This document shows positions 1 through 8,818 of a stretch of 64,000 bases of DNA, one piece after another; positions within the stretch are counted from its first letter, which is position 1; the number at the start of each line of letters is the position of its first letter. Source of the stretch: DATAAP01 sp041690495 (lineage in GTDB: Bacteria; Pseudomonadota; Alphaproteobacteria; CACIAM-22H2). The stretch is taken from NCBI GenBank assembly GCA_041690495.1, contig JAWLHE010000009.1, forward strand, positions 1 through 64,000, written 5' to 3'. The notes under the pieces were generated by a model. That model was not told the DNA's origin. It worked only from the letters and a program-made list of their open reading frames with translations, and did no database searches. Both the position numbers and the translations under genes were made by a program.

Positions 1-24
1 CACGTTCATCCGGGCCCCCCGACC

Positions 25-324
25 TCAGCTGCTTGCTTCGCAACAACCAGCTTCCTCGGTCAGGCCCGGATGAACAACCTCTATAGCAACGACAGCTAGC
101 TCGCGGGCAAGGCGGATGGCACGTGCCGCGCTCGTCGCGACGCCGACGGCCTCGCCGCCCCACTCCTCGATGGTGCTGCTGAGATCGAGCGCCAGCAGGC
201 CGTCATCCTCGACGATCAGGACGCGGAGCGGTGCGCCGGAACTTGCCGAGACAAGCGATCGACCTTTCCGCGCACGCCCGTTGTTCTCGGCCCCCGAGCC
301 GGGAAGCATTCTTGCCGGCAACAT
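25..324 (-). pseudogene. Truncated response-regulator receiver fragment
   Basis: The reading frame holds the first half of a CheY-like receiver domain: a hydrophobic strand followed by VEDDGLLALDL, with the acidic Asp pair that binds Mg2+, then a helix and a GEAVGVATSAARAI segment typical of these domains. The frame then drifts to unrelated residues and stops before the phosphoacceptor Asp and the conserved Thr and Lys, so about half of the roughly 120-residue domain is missing. No output domain follows. I infer a decayed remnant, possibly of the short receiver-only proteins found beside HWE histidine kinases in alphaproteobacteria. The true start is uncertain. A short functional protein is unlikely because the phosphorylation site is absent. 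Confidence 0.5.
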
Positions 325-980
325 CGTTCTCGCGACCTTGCTTCAGTTTCCTCTTGGGCTGTACCGGTCATGCCCTGCTCAGGCATATCCTGCTGATCTG
401 CACCGGGAGAGTCTTCGACATCACAGGGGCGCACCCGGCCGAAATTGAAGGGCTGGCCGATCTCGACCAGCAGCCCCCTGCCTCGGCTACGGCGCGATGG
501 GGGAATCGGCTGACGAGCCTCATCCGAGGACCTGCGCGCTGTCGAGCATTCCGGGCGAGCCTACCCAAGCCGGCGGCCGGGCGCAATTGGTGCTGGCAGG
601 CAAGATATGGACCGGCTCCGGCCTGCGGCCCCGGCCGTCCGTCGCCAGCAGCAGAAGCAGGATGCGAAGAGGCGAAAGTCACCTGTTCGGTCATGACCGG
701 TCGGCGCTATGGCGGCGGTTCACGATTCACCGCCCTGCTCGCGCTGACACGGATTCCCCGAGGCGCCGCGCAGATGGCGCCTTGAACGCAATGCCGGGAG
801 CGCAGGAACGATATGGCCCATATAGTCCGGAGGCGGTGCGGGACCGTAATAGGCGGCTGGCGAAGCGAGAAGGCGGGCTGGACGCGTCCGCAGGCGCTCG
901 GGGCTTGATTAGCCGAGGTGCTTCCGACAAGCTGCCGCAAGTAACCAGCGGGATAACAGCCCGGTTCCGGGCAGGCTCAA
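325..980. other. About 650 bases with no convincing gene
   Basis: Several open frames cross this stretch on both strands, but none has family-like sequence, a good ribosome binding site or plausible composition. Together with the broken receiver fragment to its left it looks like decayed coding DNA. The promoter of the downstream TRAP binding-protein gene probably lies near its right end, but I could not pick out convincing -35 and -10 boxes. Confidence 0.5.
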
Positions 981-996
981 TAAGGGAGGATCATCG

Positions 997-1971
997 ATGA
1001 AAGGTTACGTCGCGGCGCTGGCCGCCGTCGTTCTGGGCGTCTCGGGTGCCGCGCACGCCCAGACGAAGCTCAAATTCGCGCATGTCTACGAGGTTGCCGA
1101 GCCCTATCACACGGAAGCGGTGTGGGCAGCAGGCGAGATCGCCAAGCGCACCGGCAACAAATACGCGATCGAGGTGTTCCCGGCCTCGGCGCTGGGCAAC
1201 GAGCAGCAGATCAACCAGGCGCTGCCGCTCGGCACGATCGACATGATCTATACCGGGGTCGCCTTTGCCGGTTCGACCTACAAGCCGATCGCGATCTCGA
1301 ACGCGCCCTACATGTTCCGCGATTTCGATCACTGGAAGGCCTATGCCGAGAGCCCGCTCTTCAAGGAGCTTGCCGCAGGCTACGACAAGGCCAGCAACAA
1401 CAAGATCATCGCGCTGACCTATTACGGCGCGCGCCACACCACCGCGAACAAGCCGATCAACTCGCCCGCCGACATGAAGGGCATGAAGATCCGCGTGCCG
1501 CAGGCGCCGCTCTACATGATGTACGCCAAGGCCGTGGGCGCCAATGCAACGCCGATCGCCTTCGCCGAGGTCTATCTCGCCCTCCAGCAGGGCACGGTGG
1601 ATGGCCAGGAGAACCCGCTTCCGACCATTCAGGCGAAGAAGTTCTACGAGGTTCAATCGCACATCAACCTGACCGGCCATATCGTCGAGAGCCTGGTCAC
1701 CGTCGTCGGTGCCCCCCTGTGGAGCCGCCTGACCCCCCAGGAGCGCCAGACCTTCGAGGCGGTGTTCAAGGAGGCGGCCTCCCGCGCCTCCGCGAAGATC
1801 CGCGAGTCCGAGCAGAAGCTGCCGGAATGGTTCAAGGCCCAGGGCAAGACGGTGGTGACGCCGAACGTGGCCGCGTTCCGCGAGGCCGCGGCGAAGCTGC
1901 ACAACGACTCGAGCGCCGGTGCGGGTTGGACCAAGGCCCACTACGACCGGCTTCAGAAGATCGGTATGTAG
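997..1971 (+). CDS. dctP: TRAP transporter substrate-binding protein, DctP family
   Basis: Periplasmic receptor that captures an organic or sugar acid and delivers it to a TRAP membrane permease. The 324-residue product begins with a Sec signal peptide (positively charged start, hydrophobic core, AHAQ cleavage site near residue 22). It contains the DctP landmarks: a GMKIRVP segment near residue 165, whose Arg usually binds the substrate carboxylate, and FAEVYLALQQGTVDGQENP near residue 190. The start is set by GGGAGGA six bases upstream of the ATG. The membrane subunits are not adjacent: a dehydratase gene on the opposite strand separates them. The substrate is inferred, from neighbouring dehydratase and aldolase genes, to be a sugar acid. 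Confidence 0.93.
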   Translation: MKGYVAALAAVVLGVSGAAHAQTKLKFAHVYEVAEPYHTEAVWAAGEIAKRTGNKYAIEVFPASALGNEQQINQALPLGTIDMIYTGVAFAGSTYKPIAISNAPYMFRDFDHWKAYAESPLFKELAAGYDKASNNKIIALTYYGARHTTANKPINSPADMKGMKIRVPQAPLYMMYAKAVGANATPIAFAEVYLALQQGTVDGQENPLPTIQAKKFYEVQSHINLTGHIVESLVTVVGAPLWSRLTPQERQTFEAVFKEAASRASAKIRESEQKLPEWFKAQGKTVVTPNVAAFREAAAKLHNDSSAGAGWTKAHYDRLQKIGM

Positions 1972-2002
1972 TCGGGCCGGGGCGCCGATGGCATGATCAT
2001 GC

Positions 2003-2033
2003 ATCCGGCGGCGGGGCGAACCCGCCGCCGGAT
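2003..2033. terminator. Perfect hairpin between convergent genes
   Basis: A 13-base perfect inverted repeat (ATCCGGCGGCGGG and its complement) encloses a five-base loop. It lies between the stop of the TRAP binding-protein gene on the plus strand and the stop of the dehydratase gene on the minus strand. It would fold equally in both transcripts, so it is probably a shared bidirectional terminator, although neither side has a strong U-tract. Confidence 0.65.
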
Positions 2034-2034
2034 C

Positions 2035-3138
2035 CTAGCGAATGACCGCCGGCTCGCCGGCCATTTTCTTGATCGCCTTCCAGTCCCATTCGATGCCGTT
2101 GCCAGGCTGATCGGAAGGTATCGCGTGGCCGTCCGCGATGCGAATGCGGCTGGCCGTGACGTCATCGAGCTGCGGGATGTATTCGACCCAGGCTGCGTTG
2201 GGAACCGCCGCGCATAGGCCGACATGGAGTTCCATCAGGAAATGCGGGCAGACCGTCACGTTGAAGGTCTCGGCAAGATGCGCCGTCTTGAGCCAGGGGG
2301 TGATTCCGCCGACGCGAGCGACGTCGACCTGCACGATGGAGCAGGCGCCGCGCTGCAGGTATTCACGGAAGTGGCTCGGGTGATAGAGCGACTCGCCGAC
2401 CGCGATCGGCAGGGCCGTCGATCTCGACAAGCGCACATGGCCGTCGATGTCCTCGGCCGGCAGCGGCTCCTCGAACCAGGCGAGGTCGAATGCCTCGAAA
2501 GCGTGCGCCCGGCGGACCGCTTCCGAGATCGTGAAAGCCTGGTTGGCGTCGGTCATGATCTCGAAACGGGGTCCGACTGCGTCCCGAACCGCGCGAAGGC
2601 GTGCCGCATCCTCGGAGACGTGCGGCCGGCCGACCTTGATCTTGGTACCGCCGAAGCCCCTGGCCTTCACCGCCAGCGCGTCATCGACCAGGGCGGCGGC
2701 GTCGATATGCAGCCAGCCGCCTTCGGTGGAATAGATCGGGACGCGTTTCTGCGCGCCGCCGGCCATGACATGCAGCGGTAGGCCGGCGCCACGGCAGCGC
2801 AGATCCCACAGCGCGGTATCGATCGCCGCCAGCGCCAGGCTGGTAATGGCGCCGACGGAGGTCGCGTGCGTTAAAAAGAACAGACCCTTCCACAACTCCT
2901 CGACCATGGCCGCGTCACGGCCGATCAGCCACGGGCCCATGTGATCGCGGATCAGGGCTGCGACCGACGACCCGCCCTGGCCGATCGTGTAGCTGTAGCC
3001 CGCCCCTTCGCTGCCGTCGTCGGTGACGATCCGCACGATCGGCGTTTCCTGGCTGGCGAAGGCCTGGATCGCGTCGGTGCGCTTGACCTTGGGCTTGAGG
3101 TCGACGAGCGAGACCTCTACGCGGACGATCTTTGACAT
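2035..3138 (-). CDS. Mandelate racemase/enolase-superfamily sugar-acid dehydratase
   Basis: Enolase-superfamily enzyme that abstracts the proton next to a carboxylate, most likely dehydrating a sugar acid to a 2-keto-3-deoxy acid. In the 367-residue product the superfamily residues are visible: the KIK base motif (K166, K168), metal ligands at D197 (TDAN), E223/E224 (WFEEP) and E249 (VGES), and the His-Asp dyad D272 (QVDVARVGG) and H299 (CPHF). These place it in the mandelate-racemase subgroup. The ATG is preceded by AAGGGAA on the minus strand; a longer upstream frame lacks family similarity. It faces the plus-strand permease genes across about 100 bases and is likely co-regulated with them. 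The exact substrate cannot be read from sequence. Confidence 0.9.
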   Translation of the reverse strand: MSKIVRVEVSLVDLKPKVKRTDAIQAFASQETPIVRIVTDDGSEGAGYSYTIGQGGSSVAALIRDHMGPWLIGRDAAMVEELWKGLFFLTHATSVGAITSLALAAIDTALWDLRCRGAGLPLHVMAGGAQKRVPIYSTEGGWLHIDAAALVDDALAVKARGFGGTKIKVGRPHVSEDAARLRAVRDAVGPRFEIMTDANQAFTISEAVRRAHAFEAFDLAWFEEPLPAEDIDGHVRLSRSTALPIAVGESLYHPSHFREYLQRGACSIVQVDVARVGGITPWLKTAHLAETFNVTVCPHFLMELHVGLCAAVPNAAWVEYIPQLDDVTASRIRIADGHAIPSDQPGNGIEWDWKAIKKMAGEPAVIR

Positions 3139-3244
3139 GCGTTTCCCTTTGATTGGACGGCATTTTTGCTTGCATTCACGCAGGTCGTCACGTGAAATGT
3201 GCCGCCGCGCCGACCAAGAAGCGCGACGAGGACAGGGGACGCCG

Positions 3245-3808
3245 TTGACCAATATTGCGCCCAACCGGCCCGAGGAGGGGCCGCCCATCACCGGCAGCGC
3301 CGAGGACGATGTTGATCTCAGCGTCTACGGTCCCGAGGACTGGGTGACGTTCGTCCTTTTCTGGGTGCTCGCGGTCATCGTTTTCCTGCAGTTCTACACG
3401 CGTTACGTGCTCAACGATTCCCTGGCGTGGACGGAGGAGATCGCGCGCTATCTTCTCATCTGCGTCACCTTCGCCGGCGCCGCAATGGCCGTGCGGCGCA
3501 ATACGCACATCCACGTCGAGTTCCTTTACGTCTATCTGCCGCGGCGCCTTGGCTTCGTGCTGTCGACTGCCGTCGATGTGCTCCGCATCGTCTTCTTCGC
3601 TGTATCGACCTGGTTCGCCTGGAAGGTCACGGTGATCATGCAGTTCCAGCGCATGGTCGTGATCGACTGGCCGATGAGTTATATCTACGGTATCGTTTTC
3701 GTAGGCTTCCTCGTGATGACTTTGCGCGCCATCCAGGTCGCGATCCGGCATTGGCGGCAGGGTGGCAGCGAACTGACCCGCGTTGCGGTCGAAGGCCGTC
3801 ACCAATGA
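3245..3808 (+). CDS. dctQ: TRAP transporter small permease, DctQ family
   Basis: Small four-helix inner-membrane subunit of a TRAP transporter, pairing with the large DctM subunit encoded immediately downstream. The product, about 187 residues, has four hydrophobic segments and the family hallmark of a charged loop after helix 1-2 (LAWTEEIARY) followed by RRNTHIHVE. I chose a TTG start because GGACAGGGG lies just upstream of it and the sequence before it looks unlike the family; an in-frame ATG at 3197 is the alternative. The stop overlaps the dctM start as ATGA, so translation of the two subunits is coupled. Confidence 0.9.
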   Translation: MTNIAPNRPEEGPPITGSAEDDVDLSVYGPEDWVTFVLFWVLAVIVFLQFYTRYVLNDSLAWTEEIARYLLICVTFAGAAMAVRRNTHIHVEFLYVYLPRRLGFVLSTAVDVLRIVFFAVSTWFAWKVTVIMQFQRMVVIDWPMSYIYGIVFVGFLVMTLRAIQVAIRHWRQGGSELTRVAVEGRHQ

Positions 3809-5211
3809 CGACGGTCCTGCTGCTGTCCTTTCTCGTCCTGCTCGTGCTCGGCGTGCCGGTGGCGATCGCGCTCGGTGGCGCGTCTCTTCTCTATGTTGCG
3901 CTCGAGGGCAACTCGCCTCTGCTCGTCGTCGTGCACCGCATGGTGGGGGGCGTCGACTCTTTTCCGTTGCTGGCGATCCCGTTCTTCATACTCGCCGGCA
4001 GCCTGATGAACACCTCGGGCATCACCGAGCGCATCTACGCGTTCGCACTGGCACTGGTCGGCTGGCTTAAAGGCGGACTCGGCCACGTCAACGTAGTCGG
4101 CTCCGTGATCTTCGCGGGCATGTCGGGAACGGCCGTCGCCGATGCCGGCGGGCTCGGCAACATCGAGATCAAGGCGATGCGCGACCACGGCTATGATGCG
4201 GAGTTTGCCGTCGGCATTACCGGCGCGTCGTCGACCATCGGTCCGATCATTCCGCCTTCGCTGCCGCTCGTGATCTACGGCGTGATGGCCAATGCATCGA
4301 TCGGGCAGCTCTTCGCCGCAGGCCTGCTCCCGGGCTTGTTCATGGCGGGGACCTTGATGGTCATGGTCGCCTGGTACGCCCATACGCGCGGCTTCGGGAG
4401 CGACCTGATCTTCTCGTGGCGGGTCTTCGGCAGTGCCTGGGTGGAGATCGCATTCGTCGCTGCGACTGGTGGCGCGGCCTACCTGTTATGGTCGCACACC
4501 GAACTGCCGCGGTTGCTGGTATTCGCACTTTTGGTCGGCGGCGCGTTTGCGGTCAACCATGTCTTCCGGCTTCGCGCGTATCTGCCGCTTCTTACGCCGT
4601 TGATACTGATCGGCGGTATGACGACCGGCATCTTCACGCCGACAGAGGCCGCAATCGCCGCGACTGCCTATGCCATGGTGCTTGGCGTGTTCGTCTATCG
4701 CACGCTCACCTGGCGCGGACTGATCAAGGTCAGCATGGAAACCGCCGAAACGACGGCGATCATCCTCTTGATCGTCGCCGGCGCATCGATCTTTGGCTAC
4801 CTCATCACCACCACGCGGGTCACCGATGACATCGCGAGTTTCGTGCTGTCGATCACCGCGGAGCCGTGGGCCGTGCTGTTACTCGTCAACGTTTTCCTGC
4901 TGATCGTTGGCTGCTTCATGGAGACGATCGCGGCAATCACGATCCTGGTACCGGTACTGCTGCCGCTGATGGATAAGATCGGGGTCGACCCGGTGCATTT
5001 CGGCCTCATCATGGTCCTTAATCTCATGATCGGCCTGCTGACGCCGCCGGTAGGCCTGGTGCTTTACGTACTAGCGCGCGTGGCGAACATCTCGTTCGAG
5101 CGCGCGACCCGCGCCTGCCTGCCGTTCCTGATCCCGCTGATCGGAACACTGCTCCTCGTCACCTATTGGTCGGACATGGTGCTGTTGCTGCCGCGAATCT
5201 TCTATCGCTAG
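3805..5211 (+). CDS. dctM: TRAP transporter large permease, DctM family
   Basis: Large membrane subunit that carries out Na+-driven uptake of the acid handed over by the binding protein. The 468-residue, strongly hydrophobic protein has about twelve membrane segments and family motifs including a GVPVAIALGG start, the PLLAIPFFILAGSLM segment near residue 55, SGTAVADAGGLG near residue 105, and GLLTPPVGLVLYV near the end. The start is fixed by the four-base ATGA overlap with dctQ. The KDPG-type aldolase gene follows after 35 bases on the same strand, so uptake and a catabolic step probably share a transcript. Confidence 0.95.
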   Translation: MTTVLLLSFLVLLVLGVPVAIALGGASLLYVALEGNSPLLVVVHRMVGGVDSFPLLAIPFFILAGSLMNTSGITERIYAFALALVGWLKGGLGHVNVVGSVIFAGMSGTAVADAGGLGNIEIKAMRDHGYDAEFAVGITGASSTIGPIIPPSLPLVIYGVMANASIGQLFAAGLLPGLFMAGTLMVMVAWYAHTRGFGSDLIFSWRVFGSAWVEIAFVAATGGAAYLLWSHTELPRLLVFALLVGGAFAVNHVFRLRAYLPLLTPLILIGGMTTGIFTPTEAAIAATAYAMVLGVFVYRTLTWRGLIKVSMETAETTAIILLIVAGASIFGYLITTTRVTDDIASFVLSITAEPWAVLLLVNVFLLIVGCFMETIAAITILVPVLLPLMDKIGVDPVHFGLIMVLNLMIGLLTPPVGLVLYVLARVANISFERATRACLPFLIPLIGTLLLVTYWSDMVLLLPRIFYR

Positions 5212-5246
5212 CAATTGGGGGCGTCGATTAGACAGGGTGTCGCCGA

Positions 5247-5870
5247 ATGACGATCCGCGCGGTCTTCGCCAGGGCGAAGGTCGTTCCCGTCCTGACCATC
5301 GAGGACGAGGCCACGGCCGCCGATCTTGCTCGTGCGCTCGTCGCCGGCGGCCTGCCCGTTCTGGAAGTCACGTTGCGTACGCGCGCGGCTCTGGCTGCGG
5401 TCTCGGCGATCGCGAAATCGGTTCCCGGCGCCGAGGTCGGCGTCGGCACGGCTGTCAGGCTTCAGGACGTGCGCGCGGCGGCCGAGGCGGGCGCGCACTT
5501 CGTCGTCAGTCCAGGCCTGAGCGAAGACCTGTGCCGCGCGGCGGCGGAAGCGAAGCTGCCCTACATGCCGGCCGTGCAGACCGGCTCGGAGATCATGGCG
5601 GCACGGCGGCTCGGCTTCACCACGTTGAAATTCTTTCCCGCGCGTCCCGCCGGCGGGGTCGCAGCACTCAAGGCCTTCGCTCCGGTCTTTCCGGACGTCT
5701 GTTTCTGCCCGACGGGCGGCGTGACTGCCGACGATTTCCGCGACTACCTGCGGGTCGGCAACGTGGTTGCGGTTGGCGGCAGCTGGATGGTGCCGGCCGA
5801 TCTCGTCAAGGCGCGAGACTGGCGGGCGATCGAGGCGAGCGCGCGCAAGGTGAGCAGCGGGTTCGGCTAG
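5247..5870 (+). CDS. eda: KDPG/KHG-type aldolase
   Basis: Class I aldolase that splits a 2-keto-3-deoxy-6-phospho sugar acid (or a close analogue) into pyruvate and an aldehyde. The 207-residue protein matches the usual length of about 210 and shows the active-site signatures: E40 in LEVTLRT, the VGVGT strand near residue 64, the Schiff-base lysine K128 in LKFFPA, and the phosphate-binding PTGGV at 155-159. It follows the permease genes on the same strand and supplies the cleavage step after the enolase-superfamily dehydratase. Close homologues act on KDPG, KDPGal or 4-hydroxy-2-oxoglutarate, and the sequence does not tell these apart. Confidence 0.93.
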   Translation: MTIRAVFARAKVVPVLTIEDEATAADLARALVAGGLPVLEVTLRTRAALAAVSAIAKSVPGAEVGVGTAVRLQDVRAAAEAGAHFVVSPGLSEDLCRAAAEAKLPYMPAVQTGSEIMAARRLGFTTLKFFPARPAGGVAALKAFAPVFPDVCFCPTGGVTADDFRDYLRVGNVVAVGGSWMVPADLVKARDWRAIEASARKVSSGFG

Positions 5871-5878
5871 CCGATCCG

Positions 5879-6547
5879 CTACAGGATCCCGAAGCGTGCA
5901 AACACGTCCTTCAGCTTGTCGCCGCGGCGCAGCGCCGCGCGCGTGCGGTTCTCGCCCGACACCTTCTTCAGCGCCCGCGCCAGGACCTCATCCTCGACTG
6001 CCTTAGGAATGACCACCAGTCCGTCGGCATCGCCGAAGACGACGTCGCCCGGCTCGACATGCACGCCACCGCATTCGACAGGGACGTTGATCGCCGCGAC
6101 CTGGCCGCGGCCCTTCGAGTCGAGCGGTCCGATGCCGCCGTGGAAGACCGGAAAGCGCATTGCGCGGATCGCCCGGATGTCGCGCGTCAGCCCGTCTGTG
6201 ACGCAGCCCGCCGCCTTGCGCGCACGCGCGGCCGTCGTCAGCAATTCGCCCCAGGGCGCAATACGCTTCGACCCGCCGCAGGAAAGCACCGCGACTTCAC
6301 CCGGCTTGAGGTCGTCGATCAGCGCGATCTCGAGCTCGTACGGGTTCTCACCGGGCGTCACATGATAGACCTCGCGATAGACGCCGGTGCGCGCGCGTCC
6401 GAGCATCACGAGCGAGTCGTCGAGTGGCCGGATATGCGGCGCCATCGCCTGGTCGCGATAACCGAGCTCGTCGAGCACGTCCGATACGACCGAGACGAAC
6501 AGATTGCGCCGCGCGAGCGCCAGCGTATTGTGTTTCACTTTCGCCAT
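5879..6547 (-). CDS. RraA-like family protein (HMG-aldolase/decarboxylase fold)
   Basis: Member of the RraA/dimethylmenaquinone-methyltransferase-like family. Many members in catabolic loci are metal-dependent aldolases or oxaloacetate decarboxylases rather than regulators of RNase E. The 222-residue product has the family features: WGELLTTAARARKAAGCVTDG with the substrate-binding region, TRDIRAI with the Arg-Asp pair that usually binds substrate and metal, and GDVVFGDADGLVVIP near the end. The start chosen has GGGCGGAA upstream. It lies 23 bases downstream of the SDR gene in the same direction, so the two form an operon convergent with the transporter-aldolase genes. A role in sugar-acid breakdown is inferred from context. 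Confidence 0.85.
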   Translation of the reverse strand: MAKVKHNTLALARRNLFVSVVSDVLDELGYRDQAMAPHIRPLDDSLVMLGRARTGVYREVYHVTPGENPYELEIALIDDLKPGEVAVLSCGGSKRIAPWGELLTTAARARKAAGCVTDGLTRDIRAIRAMRFPVFHGGIGPLDSKGRGQVAAINVPVECGGVHVEPGDVVFGDADGLVVIPKAVEDEVLARALKKVSGENRTRAALRRGDKLKDVFARFGIL

Positions 6548-6570
6548 TGTTCCGCCCGGTACTGCCAAGA

Positions 6571-7323
6571 TCAATAAGTCGCGCGTCCGCCCGAGATATC
6601 GAACACGCCGCCGGTCGAGAAGCTGCAATCCTCGGACGAGAGCCAGGCGACGAGGGCGGCGACCTCCTCGATCTTGCCGAAGCGCCCCATGGGAATCTTC
6701 GAGAGCATGTACTTGATATGCTCCTCGGTCATCTGCTTGAAAATATCGGTCTCAACCGCCGCGGGCGTCACGCAGTTCACCAGCACGCCGCTCTGCGCCA
6801 GCTCCTTGGCAATCGACTTGGTCAGTCCGATCAGCCCCGCCTTGGCGGCGCTGTATGCGGGCGCGTTCGGATTCCCCTCCTTGCCGGCCACCGAGGCAAT
6901 GTTGACGATGCGGCCGTAGCCCTGCTTCATCATCCCGGGCGCCAGGGCCCGCATGCACAGGAACGGGGCATTCAGGTCGACATCGACGACCTTGCGCCAG
7001 TCCTCGGGAGTGTACTCCCAGGTCTTCAGATTGGGTCCGGTTATGCCGGCGTTGTTGATCAGGATGTCGACGCGCCCCATCTGCCCGATCGCGGCCTGCG
7101 AAGCGGCAGTCACGGAGCTGACGTCGGTCACGTCGACGACGGTGGTGTGAACGCTGCCCTTGCCGGCGAGTCGCTTGACCGCCGCATCGAGAGCGTGGGC
7201 GTCGACGTCCCAAAGGCTTACTTCCGCGTTCGAATCGAGCATCCGCTCGACGATGCTTAAGCCGATGCCGCGGGCCGCTCCCGTGACCACTGCCTTGCGA
7301 CCCTGTAGATCGATCCTGTTCAT
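6571..7323 (-). CDS. Short-chain dehydrogenase/reductase (classical SDR)
   Basis: NAD(P)-dependent oxidoreductase of the classical SDR family, 250 residues, the typical size. The nucleotide-binding TGAARGIG lies at residues 14-21, followed by NNAG at 90-93 and the catalytic Ser144, Tyr157 and Lys161 (YSAAK). The Asp at residue 39 after the second strand suggests NAD preference. It is the first gene of a two-gene minus-strand operon with the RraA-like gene. The neighbourhood suggests it oxidises a sugar lactone precursor, a sugar acid or a 2-keto-3-deoxy intermediate, as SDRs do in the L-fucose and L-rhamnose type pathways. The actual substrate is unknown. Confidence 0.92.
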   Translation of the reverse strand: MNRIDLQGRKAVVTGAARGIGLSIVERMLDSNAEVSLWDVDAHALDAAVKRLAGKGSVHTTVVDVTDVSSVTAASQAAIGQMGRVDILINNAGITGPNLKTWEYTPEDWRKVVDVDLNAPFLCMRALAPGMMKQGYGRIVNIASVAGKEGNPNAPAYSAAKAGLIGLTKSIAKELAQSGVLVNCVTPAAVETDIFKQMTEEHIKYMLSKIPMGRFGKIEEVAALVAWLSSEDCSFSTGGVFDISGGRATY

Positions 7324-7508
7324 CGTCCGGACTCCTGGTGTGTTCGGGCGCATTTTCAGCGATAGAAGAGCCTAAGGCAATCAACGATAGTCGATCGCGG
7401 GCAGGAGGTTCGTCGTCGATCCGGACCGGATGCCACAAAATAGGCGTGGCCCAAGGATGACGCCTGAAGCGAACGGCCGTCGCCGGACTTCCCCGGCGTT
7501 GATCCGGG

Positions 7509-8807
7509 TCAGGAGTCCCAAATCTCCTGCGACATGGATGAATACCAGCCCTGGGCATAACGCGCTTCGGCCCTACGGAAAGCCGCATCGGCATTCGCCG
7601 GACTGACGCCGCCCGCATTCGGCGCCGCGACGATGCCCTGCGGCGTCACGCGATACACGTCAGCGACGGAAATGCCGTAATCCGGCGCGATCAGGCTGTA
7701 GCACGTGTTGACATAAGTCGGCGCCGCCATCGGTCGGCCGTTCAGTGCGTTGACGGCTGCCATTGCCGCGACCTTGCCCTGGCTGTTCGCGGCGAAACCC
7801 GATTTCGGCATCGCGCCGGCGAGGGCGGCATCGCCAATGACATGCACGTTGCTGTGTACAGTGGATTCGAATGTCGCGGGATCGACCGGGCACCAGCCGG
7901 TCTGGTCGGCAAGGCCGGACTCGCGCGCGATCCGCGCTGCGAACTGCGGCGGGATGATGTTCACGACTGCACCGCGATGCCGCTGCCCGAACTCGGTCAC
8001 GACCGTCATCTCCTCCGGAGTCACCCGCACGACCTTGCCGTCGTTCGACAGCGGCACCCATTCGATCATATCGCCATAGACCGCCTTCCAGCCTGCCTGG
8101 AACAACCCCTGCTTGGAGAACTTGTCCTTCGCGTCGAGGATCAGGATCTTCGAGCGCGGCTTGTTGCCCTTGAGATAGTGGGCGATCATCGCCGCGCGCT
8201 CGTAGGGGCCGGGTGGGCAGCGGAACGGGTTGGCTGGCGGAGTCAGGATCACCAGGCCGCCGTCCGGCATCGCCTCGAGCTGACGGCGCAGCAGCATTGT
8301 TTGCGGGCCGGCCTTCCACGCGTGCGGCATGCGCTCCGCGGCCGACTCGGTGTAGCCTTCCAGCGCGCCCCAGCGGATGTCGATGCCCGGCGAGGCGATC
8401 AGGCGGTCGTACTGAAGCGTGCTGCCGCCGGCGAGACGGACCGTCCGCGCCGTCGCGTCGATCGCCCTAGCCGTGTCGTGAACCACGCGCACGCCATGCC
8501 TGTCGCGCAACGCGTCATAGCCGTGGCCAATATCGTTCATGGTCTTGAAGCCGGCCAGCACGTAGTTGCTGAACGGGCAGGTGTAGAAGGTCCGTGCCGG
8601 CTCGACGAGCGTCACCTCGATCGCGGGATCGAGCGCGCGGGCGAATTTCGCCGCCGTGGCGCCGCCGAACCCGCCGCCGATGACGACGATGCGGGCCTTT
8701 GGCTGCCCCCTCGCGACGCGCGCGGACAGGCCGAGCGCCGATATCGCGGTCGCAGCGCCGGCGAGCTGGTGGAAGCGGCGGCGCGAGAGCTTTTTCATGC
8801 TTGCCAT
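7509..8807 (-). CDS. fccB: Flavocytochrome c sulfide dehydrogenase-like flavoprotein
   Basis: FAD-containing periplasmic subunit that would oxidise sulfide (or a related sulfur compound) and pass electrons to the cytochrome encoded just upstream. The 432-residue product starts with a twin-arginine signal (SRRRF, residues 8-12, then a hydrophobic stretch), so it is exported folded with FAD bound. It continues with the dinucleotide-binding GGGFGG at 44-49. The two cysteines expected for the redox disulfide of FccB-type proteins appear in FYTCPFSNY and NTCYSL, and the C-terminal part resembles the FCSD flavin-binding domain. The ATG at 8807 has GGGAGG upstream. The gene lies 11 bases after the cytochrome stop, so they form one operon. 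A broader sulfide:quinone-type function cannot be excluded. Confidence 0.88.
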   Translation of the reverse strand: MASMKKLSRRRFHQLAGAATAISALGLSARVARGQPKARIVVIGGGFGGATAAKFARALDPAIEVTLVEPARTFYTCPFSNYVLAGFKTMNDIGHGYDALRDRHGVRVVHDTARAIDATARTVRLAGGSTLQYDRLIASPGIDIRWGALEGYTESAAERMPHAWKAGPQTMLLRRQLEAMPDGGLVILTPPANPFRCPPGPYERAAMIAHYLKGNKPRSKILILDAKDKFSKQGLFQAGWKAVYGDMIEWVPLSNDGKVVRVTPEEMTVVTEFGQRHRGAVVNIIPPQFAARIARESGLADQTGWCPVDPATFESTVHSNVHVIGDAALAGAMPKSGFAANSQGKVAAMAAVNALNGRPMAAPTYVNTCYSLIAPDYGISVADVYRVTPQGIVAAPNAGGVSPANADAAFRRAEARYAQGWYSSMSQEIWDS

Positions 8808-8818
8808 GCGGGCCTCCC

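Noticed and set aside
231..1000. Open frames of 167 and 184 codons on the plus strand upstream of dctP
   Set aside because: They overlap each other and the receiver remnant, have no recognisable domain, and one runs into the dctP start region.
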